Below, piece by piece: positions 14,201 through 20,498 of a DNA stretch of 24,085 nucleotides; within the stretch, counting starts at the first letter, position 1, and every line of letters begins with the position of its first letter. This DNA comes from a virus. The position numbers were made by a program, and so were the translations under genes. A model generated the notes under the pieces. It made no database searches, was not told the DNA's origin, and saw only the letters and a list, made by a program, of their open reading frames with translations. The DNA lies in the IMG/VR virus record IMGVR_UViG_3300017917_001778, positions 1 to 24,085 of that record, one strand, 5' to 3'.

Positions 14201-15299
14201 GCAAATTATTTCTAGTATTTTCAACCAGTACTACCTTACCTTCTACTAATCTTACTACTTCCACATGGTCATCTGTAGTATCAGGTGTCTCATCTGAATT
14301 AAGATTAACTGAATTGATAGTTAAAGATGTTTTTAATCTATCCGCCCCTGGCGCTAGATAATTTGAACTTTCAAAAGCTGGATCTAGTAAAGTTTCATCG
14401 TCTGTATAATCAGTCAATGATTCTGAATAGGTTAAAATAATAGATTTAGTTGGATATGCAGTATATTTACTTGGAACTATTGATTGACTACTTATTTTAG
14501 TAAAGTAACCATTTTTATAGTATACGCCAGGAGATACGTTGATAATAGATGTGGGGCAAGTATTTTTTCTTCTAAATATCATATTGGTTGAAGTACTTAA
14601 TGTACTACCAATAGGGAAATTTAGTCTCACACTGTTTTCTGTTAATACTTTAGTGACAACTAACCCTTGCCTAAAACTATTTGGCAATTCTAATTGATCG
14701 CCTTCTTTAATAACTCCAGATTTACTTGTTAAAGTTATTTCATCATCAGTTTCTGCAGCTGAAGCAGTAGCAGTAATATTTACGTTAAGTTCAGTTGTTT
14801 CGGTTGCTAAAATTTCTGTGTTTCTGTCATATGCGCTCTGTAAACTATTGTAAACTCTAATAGTTTCATTTTCATTATATTCAATATAACCATTTACAGA
14901 TTTAACGTCTATAACCAAAGTTGCAGGATCATTCAAATCAGGATCATCTTTGGGGAAAGCGAATCTAACTAAACCAATAGTATTAGAAGTGGTTCCTACA
15001 ATATATTTTCCAACATAGGACGCCACATTGGAACCTGTCCCTGTAAGTTTAACTGATCTTATAATTTGATTATGCGCATCATCTAAGATGTTAAAACTTA
15101 CTGGTTCGTTAGTAAGTCTTGCGCCTTCTCCGTAAATACCGTCTGCAGTTTTAGAAACACTATTATGGAAAATAGATTGTATTTGATTCAGTTCTCTTGA
15201 TTGAACCGAAACGCCAGGTTTGAATAATATTCTTTGATAATTTTTATCCTCATTGAAATCATCATAATACGGAGAACCTGTAATGTTAACTGTACTCAT
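11292..15299 (-). CDS. DUF4815-like baseplate/fibre protein with chitin-binding-like module and S74 chaperone (1335 residues)
   Basis: A very large structural protein directly after gp8, in the place of T4 genes 9/10, probably linking baseplate and fibres and contacting the host. Residues 1-60 (SPYYDDFNEDKNYQRILFKPGVSV split over 9-32, then SRELNQIQSIFH) are typical of DUF4815 proteins of T4-like cyanophages. Beta-rich regions follow to about 740. Residues 746-786 resemble a CBM5/12 chitin-binding-type module. After MADIQTIDQRLTSLEKRVKKQ (986-1006, coiled coil) and a beta region comes an Ala/Gly-rich hydrophobic stretch (1133-1266). Residues 1267-1335 (SDNRLKQNI...GVLAQELL) match the endosialidase-type intramolecular chaperone (peptidase S74). 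S1267 and K1272 would be the cleavage dyad, predicting self-cleavage before S1267. An AAGGA ribosome site overlaps the gp8 stop, 5 nt before the ATG. Confidence 0.87.
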   Translation of the reverse strand: MSTVNITGSPYYDDFNEDKNYQRILFKPGVSVQSRELNQIQSIFHNSVSKTADGIYGEGARLTNEPVSFNILDDAHNQIIRSVKLTGTGSNVASYVGKYIVGTTSNTIGLVRFAFPKDDPDLNDPATLVIDVKSVNGYIEYNENETIRVYNSLQSAYDRNTEILATETTELNVNITATASAAETDDEITLTSKSGVIKEGDQLELPNSFRQGLVVTKVLTENSVRLNFPIGSTLSTSTNMIFRRKNTCPTSIINVSPGVYYKNGYFTKISSQSIVPSKYTAYPTKSIILTYSESLTDYTDDETLLDPAFESSNYLAPGADRLKTSLTINSVNLNSDETPDTTDDHVEVVRLVEGKVVLVENTRNNLPSYLNNILADRTYDESGNYEIKSFRLSPKGSSADDSNARFHISPGKAVVGGQTIETIGPTLLSVPKAKTYDSLEDIFVNANQDEYIVIDNPQFGYIDPGKIRLYDFLEAHSTTDRSAMSASTLVGYVIPKHMVYDSGEGASTRYRLYPGWYYQSSATLTPQNIKSLISKNNILSGLVGNDGTYNSPKFFANINATKGLIDNKMVGFDMGPRKRLIFPIDNKFLKSVSNLRVYYSKKIENQTVTGSVVTVSLSGTETFIGNAGVVSTDTKRRYYQALARSVSSGTIAAGQPINIDNLTFTLDSNRTTLTINLGSTLVTGAIDLYVTVYNSELSRKTKLLNTNYVSEPINITTTDFPYSTYRSDIYALKGIYSIGSNTFLREYASGTAYVTNDHVSKDGIIYRAVTSSTGQSVTNQTYWKEIPKENAPLYSFDNGAKDLFYDHAYISYKGNLSVRNPGNVVVVLDYFSHSGTGVIDFNSYPASVQNNIPLYRSEDGTTFNLRQALDFRPKKNDTNVAANFWHDNNSNTHFAPNPILDNSIQIDYDYYQGRIDRLYLLNRDAGGSKAGFNFYLDKGVPDLYPKTPKDISSKDKLLIGTLAVPPFTQNAADVKIFYNKAPRYTMADIQTIDQRLTSLEKRVKKQGLDIIALNNQVFDGGNVANLYFKTGILVDDFSSVGPNDIKNPHSTCVVANKELNPSISATSFNLFFESEPDLNVENDLVTFNVVSEEPLISVVKPTFVKNTTGTTTTVGVSVVNPNPAGVKSSGSGNLSTPELALLGAAGAYFAPQIGSAAVIAGGQVYSAAETVSTIAKAPGAFAEGLITGGEQSGSVLGSVGLSTDALISAAATTAAGINLAASAGLFETATGASFFTGEAIGLGAAAAETGFIATAIEFIGGILAFFSDNRLKQNIEKLYTHSSGINIYRYEKFGKQEIGVLAQELLVSHPYLVNKNDSGHYMVNYNKLSKILLDQ

Positions 15300-15304
15300 C
15301 TTTT

Positions 15305-15309
15305 TCCTT
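15305..15309 (-). promoter_or_regulatory. Shine-Dalgarno of the 1335-residue gene
   Basis: AAGGA lies 5 nt upstream of the ATG and overlaps the TAA stop of gp8. It is one of the clearest ribosome-binding sites in the window, where most leaders are weak, and it supports the chosen start. Confidence 0.7.
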
Positions 15310-16594
15310 AGAATTCTATAACTATATGAACGTTTTCTGACTGATCATATGATCTAGTTATTTTTTCTCTATTTTCTACATATAGTATTTCCCCTGAGTA
15401 TTTTTGTACTTCAGGTGGTTCTACTCTAGTTATTCTTGCGAATGCGCCAGAACTTTGTCCTGTTAATCCTTCATTTACGCTAAAACTAACTACTCCAGTA
15501 GTCAATTCTTTAGGAGTTACATAACGAATTACAACATTTGGCGCTATTAGATTAGCACTTAAAATTTTAGCATTACCAAAATTGATATTACCGGTAATAT
15601 TCTCATCTAAAGTGAAGGTTCCGTTTAGTCTTCTAGCGGTTAATCTACCGGTAGCTGATAATGTAGCATTTGCTGCAGGATTTCCTTGATAATCCAATGG
15701 ATTCTTTATTAAACCTATTTGTCTATAATCGTTAGCAATAGGAAAATCACCAGATCCTTCTACAAAATTAAATCTACAATTAACTAGAACATGTCTTGCC
15801 CCAAGATCTTCAAAAACTTTCTTACCGTGACCTTTAATTGGTGTAATAATGGGACGAATATTTGCGTTACTACCATTACCTGTTACTGTTGCTATAGCAT
15901 TAGTATATCCTGCACCCGCATTAGTTACAGTGATTCCACTAATGCCGCCATTAGTAATTACTGGAGTACCAGCAAAAGAACTACCGTTACCGTATACAGT
16001 AACGAAAGCATATGAGTAATCGTTGCCTCTATTAACTATTTCAAAACTTCTTATTTCACCCCCAACTGCTGCAGCAGATACATTCACATCTGTATTCACA
16101 GGCATATAATCTCTAGTTAAAAACTTAAGAATATCAGCGTCAGTTAACGAATAGATATATTTCCATTTATAACCATCAGCAGTTGTAAAAACATTATTTG
16201 ATATACCAGAAGGTTTAGATGTCGAAATGCCATTATTGTTATTATCAATACAAAGGTAAACTCTATACTGAGGAGAAACTAATGCATAAAAATTACTACC
16301 TATAAGATCAGGATTTTTATCATCATATCTAGTATATCTAGTACCAGATGACCAATCTATTCTTGGTAAAACTAATTTGACATCATTAGAATTAATCTTC
16401 TTCAAAGAAATTATTTCATGCCAAGTATCTTTTTCTGTTGATGCATAATTACCTAATGCATCAGGTGAAGATTCATTTGACCAAGAGGTAGATTTACCAA
16501 TAAACGAATACAGTGTTGTATCGTTTCTGGCAATAGCATTCACAAATGAATTTGCGAAAAATGCTCTAAAGTTATTTGTAATTAATTGTGGCAT
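15308..16594 (-). CDS. gp8: Baseplate wedge subunit (gp8-like)
   Basis: This is a wedge subunit of the baseplate. It has 428 residues, longer than T4 gp8 (334), as is common in cyanophage-type relatives. Family-like segments are LYSFIGKSTSWSNE (28-41), DTWHEIISLKKINSNDVKLVLPRIDW split over 56-81, NFYALVSPQYRVYLCI (101-116), and the well conserved TTADGYKWKYIYSL (137-150) and DILKFLT (154-160). Residues 185-250 contain two glycine-rich beta repeats (NRGNDYSYAFVTVYGNG and NAGAGYTNAIATVTGNG). These are also seen in aquatic homologues and are absent from T4. The gene starts 11 bp after the upstream stop and is preceded by an AT-rich motif shared with gene 25. Confidence 0.92.
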   Translation of the reverse strand: MPQLITNNFRAFFANSFVNAIARNDTTLYSFIGKSTSWSNESSPDALGNYASTEKDTWHEIISLKKINSNDVKLVLPRIDWSSGTRYTRYDDKNPDLIGSNFYALVSPQYRVYLCIDNNNNGISTSKPSGISNNVFTTADGYKWKYIYSLTDADILKFLTRDYMPVNTDVNVSAAAVGGEIRSFEIVNRGNDYSYAFVTVYGNGSSFAGTPVITNGGISGITVTNAGAGYTNAIATVTGNGSNANIRPIITPIKGHGKKVFEDLGARHVLVNCRFNFVEGSGDFPIANDYRQIGLIKNPLDYQGNPAANATLSATGRLTARRLNGTFTLDENITGNINFGNAKILSANLIAPNVVIRYVTPKELTTGVVSFSVNEGLTGQSSGAFARITRVEPPEVQKYSGEILYVENREKITRSYDQSENVHIVIEF

Positions 16595-16608
16595 TTATAT
16601 ATTTATTA
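16592..16608 (-). promoter_or_regulatory. AT-rich junction motif before gp8 (late-promoter-like)
   Basis: On the minus strand the sequence reads TAATAAATATATAAATG, from the stop codon of the upstream gene to the gp8 start. It contains AATAAATA, matching the NATAAATA late-promoter pattern described for cyanophage S-PM2 and 7 of 8 bases of T4's TATAAATA. The same 17 bases, with one change, precede gp25. A promoter here would start RNA at or near the ATG, giving a leaderless message, so it may instead be an AT-rich translation-initiation context. Confidence 0.4.
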
Positions 16609-18222
16609 AAGATACTTGAATATATAGATTACATGATCTGCAGACAGCGGAAACTTGTATCCCGTAGGGGGATAAGTATAAGTTGTTGAATCTGCAGATA
16701 TTTCTTTATTTTCATAGTCAGCTGTTAAACCTAAATAATCTTGAACTTCAGATTTGCCAGTATCAGATACTACTAATTCATAATCATTAATTGATAGAAT
16801 ATCCCCAAACACTTCCTCACCGGAAGGATGGATAGTAGATTTAACTACATCTTTCCAAATATTAGTTGATACTTTGCTTCTAAGAACATATGAATAGGGC
16901 TGATAATAAAGTATACTAGGATCCAATGCATCAGCTAAAGAACCTTGTATTTTGTAACTATCAGAAGCACGCCCTTTGCTATTTAAATAGAAACCATCGC
17001 TTATTTTTAAAATTCCTAGATTACCTTTAAGATTTGCTGTACTATTGTAACTAAGATTAGCAGAAATATTAGTATTCGAGGCTGTATCTAAATAAAATAC
17101 AAATCTCTTGTCATCTAATATTTTGGAAGCTATAACATTACTTGAGAGCAAATTTAAGCTAGAACCAGTATTTCCGGCGAAAGTTAAAATTACAGGATCA
17201 TCTTTATGTAAAGTATGATTGTTGCTTGAAGTAAACGTACCTATTTTACCTACAACGGTAACATTTCCTTGTATTTTTTTATTGGGTAACCCAATATTTA
17301 CAGTAACAAATGATGGATGATTGCTAGTTGTAATAGATGAAGCAGGATAATAAACTCCTGATTCAATAACTGAAACCTTTTTTACGCTGCCAGCATTGTT
17401 TACTTTACTTAGGGCTAGAACAGACAAATCATGTGTTACACTTGCTTCTAAATCATATCCTGCAGCACTATTTAAAATGTCAACAGAAACTAATTGATAA
17501 TTAGTAACGCCTTTTACGTTTGCGCCATAAGAAGATATAACTGTTTCTTTACGAAATGAGCCTTTGATATCTTCTAAATAAAGTTCATAAAATTCCGTGG
17601 TTGAATCTGGGGTAGAATTATTGTCAAAATACTTATTGGTTTTAAGTATCTTAAGTACATCAACTACTTTTGCGGTGGCTTTAGAATTTTGTCCAGTTAT
17701 TATAGTGTTTATAGAATTAAATAAATTAGCATTTTGAACCGGTGAGACTAATAAGGTTTTATAACTTATCCATCTACCATCTGAACTTTTAAAAATGTAG
17801 TCGCCGGGAAACAAAAATTCTAGATCAGAATCATATAAAGCCCTAAATAGCAATTTGGCCGCTTCTTCTGAACCTTTAGTTTTGTATATATCTTTAAAAA
17901 ATTTTAGAAACTGTTTATTATTTGTCAATAAATTTCTAGGTATGTCGTTTCCATAATTTTTAAAGAAAGATTCTACTAAAGATACATTAGAATTATCTAT
18001 AGTTTGTTCTACATCCGCATATTCTTTAGCATTTTGTAATACTTCAGTTGGATATGTCTCTTTTTCTAAAAATCTATAATACGCTTCCACGAAATTAATA
18101 AATTTAGAATAATCTGCAGTTGCAGTATCATTACCTGAAACATAAGAAACATAATCACCTCTAATGTAATCCGGTAATTGACTTACAACTAAAGGAGAAG
18201 TATTACTATAAAGTTTAGGCAT
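16606..18222 (-). CDS. Baseplate wedge protein in the gp7 position (538 residues)
   Basis: Probably the wedge protein that takes the place of T4 gp7, about half the size of T4's (1032 residues). I recognise it as the aquatic T4-like type by SKFINFVEAYYRFLEKETYP (39-58), FFKNYGNDIPRNLL (86-99), FKDIYKTKGSEEAAKLLFRAL (109-129, helical) and YIFKSSDGRW (142-151). Near the C-terminus YYQPYSYVLRS and IHPSGEEVFGD are typical. The middle contains beta repeats and a TFTSSNNHTLHKDDPV segment like those in other structural proteins. The start overlaps gp6 by 8 bp. Position between gp6 and gp8 supports the wedge assignment, but sequence equivalence to T4 gp7 cannot be judged by eye. Confidence 0.8.
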   Translation of the reverse strand: MPKLYSNTSPLVVSQLPDYIRGDYVSYVSGNDTATADYSKFINFVEAYYRFLEKETYPTEVLQNAKEYADVEQTIDNSNVSLVESFFKNYGNDIPRNLLTNNKQFLKFFKDIYKTKGSEEAAKLLFRALYDSDLEFLFPGDYIFKSSDGRWISYKTLLVSPVQNANLFNSINTIITGQNSKATAKVVDVLKILKTNKYFDNNSTPDSTTEFYELYLEDIKGSFRKETVISSYGANVKGVTNYQLVSVDILNSAAGYDLEASVTHDLSVLALSKVNNAGSVKKVSVIESGVYYPASSITTSNHPSFVTVNIGLPNKKIQGNVTVVGKIGTFTSSNNHTLHKDDPVILTFAGNTGSSLNLLSSNVIASKILDDKRFVFYLDTASNTNISANLSYNSTANLKGNLGILKISDGFYLNSKGRASDSYKIQGSLADALDPSILYYQPYSYVLRSKVSTNIWKDVVKSTIHPSGEEVFGDILSINDYELVVSDTGKSEVQDYLGLTADYENKEISADSTTYTYPPTGYKFPLSADHVIYIFKYL

Positions 18223-20083
18223 CTACAGCTACCATATTAACAGATAACCCTGCTTTTGTATTATTGGCTGAATTAGATGTACTGTCATCCAATAAGATAA
18301 TTTGATTAAAGTTTACAGTAACATCGAGATATTCATTTTGTGGTTTGATCATTATTCTTAGATCAGAGCTATCATCATAGTATCCATATACTTTTAAATC
18401 TGGTATAACTATTTCACCTGTACCATAATTTATAGTTCCGTAATTACTATTTACAACGGTTTCTGTAGTTGGATCTATTAATCTTACTATACCTGTTCCT
18501 GTATAGTTTGGTGTAGTATCATTAGGGATATCTCTTAAAACTACTGGATAAATTGTATTTGTGTCGTTATAAGCAAATCTAGTGGATTCAAGACTCCCGG
18601 GCATAATACCTATATAGAATTTAACACTATCATTACCTGTAAGTAAATTACTTGCATTTAACACGGGAGATAATCGTTTTTGAACCTTTAGCCCTATTAG
18701 ATTACCTAATATTGCTTGATTGGTATTATCTATTAGTTTGGATAATTTAGAATAAAGAAAATCTTTGTCGAATTTTTTTAGATCTGTATTGAAATAAGTT
18801 TCTACTGTATCTATAACTTGTGATTTTAATTCATCCACCGTCATTGTCAATATTTTATAATTATATTTGACTGATATATCTAAATTAACATAGAAATAAT
18901 CTGGATCAACATATTCTGGAGCTATAGCTAAAACTTTTTTGGTTTTAAGAAAATTAGTTATCTCATCCTGTACCTTACTAGTAATTACAAAGCCTGATGC
19001 TGGGCTTAGAGCTATCATTACCCTTCCATATCTTTTAGGAATATTATCCTCGCCTCCCCAAACAGCTACAGAATCAATAAGACCTGGATTGTAAGAGTCA
19101 ATTAAAACTTTATAATCATTAAAATTAACTGCTCTATTATGTGCTGATCTAAACTTTGGAGCGTTAAATTTAATTTCTGTGATTGTTTCTTTGTCCGCAC
19201 CATAGGAAGAATTTTGCGTGACTGTAATACCAGTAATAGCCCCTCCGCCTATTAATGATGATGAACTAAATATTTGGGAAATTTTTCCTGATACGTTAGT
19301 GGATGTTCCTCTACTTATTAAATACTGAACTTTGATCAAATTTCCAGAAATAAGTTTTTTACCTAAGATACCATCACCAAATACTAGTTGATAGTATCCT
19401 CCAGGATTTTCTTCAAGAAAATATACTTTGGAAGTACCATCAATTCCCAGTGCTTCATCTGCTTCTGTATAAGTATCAATAGTAACATCAGTATTTGAAT
19501 TTTGAACTGTAACTAATAATGTAGAAGTGTCTACATCTAAATTTGGTATTTCATATTTTTCAGCTGGCCCAGGATTATTAACTCTGAATACAAATTCTAA
19601 CGGAACACCTTCAATAATTTCTACATCTGTAAAGTTATATTGTCCATTAACTCTTTGTATAGTTTTGGCCTCCAGATTAACAAATGTTCTTGAAACATTG
19701 TTTATCGTAGTGGTGAATGACGTGTATCTATCTAATGTCAAAGATGTAGGAGTTCCTACTGGAGAAGTTACTGAAAAACTAATTTTGGCTCTCGATCCTC
19801 TAACCGATCTAGAGGTATATCCTAAATGTTTAGCTATTGATACTGCTGACGATCTTTTAACTGCAGAATCTATAAACATTTCATTAATAAGCATGTTTGA
19901 TAGATAAGCATTATAATGAGTATTATAAGCTAATAAATCTAAAAGAACAGAAAGACCAGAACCGTCTAGATCGTAGTCAGTAAACACTAGATCACCATTA
20001 CTATCACGATATTGACTTATAAAAGTTTTTAGATTTTGCTTTATATCATCAAAATCTAATTCTGAAACTTTAAGATTTGCCAT
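18215..20083 (-). CDS. gp6: Baseplate wedge subunit (gp6-like, J family)
   Basis: This is the central wedge subunit, forming the ring that holds the baseplate together and changes shape on contraction. Its 622 residues compare with 660 in T4. The N-terminus is diagnostic: LDFDDIKQNLKTFISQY (9-25), GSGLSVLLDLLAYNTHYNAY (42-61) and NEMFIDSAVKRSSAVSIAKHLGYTSRSVRGSRAK around 67-100. The middle has VYFLEENPGGYYQLVFGDGILGKKL, and a baseplate_J-like core follows with FNAPKFRSAHNRAVNFNDYKVLI and VAVWGGEDN...RYGRVMIALSP. The C-terminal segment has GTGIVRLIDPTTETVVNSNYG...TGEIVI. It overlaps gp25 by one base (TAATG) and the next gene by 8 bp. Confidence 0.96.
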   Translation of the reverse strand: MANLKVSELDFDDIKQNLKTFISQYRDSNGDLVFTDYDLDGSGLSVLLDLLAYNTHYNAYLSNMLINEMFIDSAVKRSSAVSIAKHLGYTSRSVRGSRAKISFSVTSPVGTPTSLTLDRYTSFTTTINNVSRTFVNLEAKTIQRVNGQYNFTDVEIIEGVPLEFVFRVNNPGPAEKYEIPNLDVDTSTLLVTVQNSNTDVTIDTYTEADEALGIDGTSKVYFLEENPGGYYQLVFGDGILGKKLISGNLIKVQYLISRGTSTNVSGKISQIFSSSSLIGGGAITGITVTQNSSYGADKETITEIKFNAPKFRSAHNRAVNFNDYKVLIDSYNPGLIDSVAVWGGEDNIPKRYGRVMIALSPASGFVITSKVQDEITNFLKTKKVLAIAPEYVDPDYFYVNLDISVKYNYKILTMTVDELKSQVIDTVETYFNTDLKKFDKDFLYSKLSKLIDNTNQAILGNLIGLKVQKRLSPVLNASNLLTGNDSVKFYIGIMPGSLESTRFAYNDTNTIYPVVLRDIPNDTTPNYTGTGIVRLIDPTTETVVNSNYGTINYGTGEIVIPDLKVYGYYDDSSDLRIMIKPQNEYLDVTVNFNQIILLDDSTSNSANNTKAGLSVNMVAVDA

Positions 20084-20484
20084 TATCTTAATCTACCTAA
20101 TGTTTGAGTTATTGTGATAGGCGTATCCGTATTCTTAGGCGCGAAAGTAATATCGACCATTATTTCGTTAGTGTCTTGGTTTTCTATTACATCTACAGAA
20201 ATCATTCTTACTCTTGGCTCAAATCTTTCTATACTCATCATTATAGATTTTTCTATTGTATTTCTTAGAATAGGCGAATAATTCTCAAACATCATATTAG
20301 TGACCTGTGTTCCTATCTCGGGATGAAAAGGTCTCTCATAGTTTTTAGTAAGTATAAGATTCTTAACCGATGCTTTTATAGCTTCCAAATTAAATTTTCT
20401 ATTTACATCACTAGTGTAAGGGTGTGCCTGAAATAGAAGATCTAGATCAGAAAATTGTTTTTGATTTCGGTTTATAGTAGCCAT
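20083..20484 (-). CDS. gp25: Baseplate wedge subunit (gp25-like)
   Basis: This is the small wedge protein that nucleates sheath assembly. It has 133 residues, nearly identical in length to T4 gp25 (132). It has the GPW/gp25 family fold pattern: FSDLDLLFQAHPYT at 11-24, IKASVKNLILTKNYERPFHPEIGT split over 36-59 (the RPFHPEIG stretch is the signature), then NMMFENYSP, helix NTIEKSIMMSIERFEPRV, and strands to the end. Despite an old annotation of the family as lysozyme-like, no peptidoglycan-cleaving role is established for gp25. The gene starts 11 bp after gp5 with the same AT-rich junction as gp8 and is followed by gp6 with one base of overlap. Confidence 0.96.
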   Translation of the reverse strand: MATINRNQKQFSDLDLLFQAHPYTSDVNRKFNLEAIKASVKNLILTKNYERPFHPEIGTQVTNMMFENYSPILRNTIEKSIMMSIERFEPRVRMISVDVIENQDTNEIMVDITFAPKNTDTPITITQTLGRLR

Positions 20485-20498
20485 TTAAATATTTATTA
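20482..20498 (-). promoter_or_regulatory. AT-rich junction motif before gp25 (late-promoter-like)
   Basis: The minus strand reads TAATAAATATTTAAATG, from the gp5 stop to the gp25 start, differing from the gp8 junction by one base. AATAAATA fits the NATAAATA cyanophage late-promoter pattern. In both places the first TAA is the upstream stop, and the 11-bp gap begins with a second TAA in frame. Confidence 0.4.

Noticed and set aside
20083-20484. gp25 as a lysozyme
   Set aside because: Older family naming suggests this, but the protein is a wedge component. The enzyme-like motifs in this cluster are in the neighbouring gp5-like protein.
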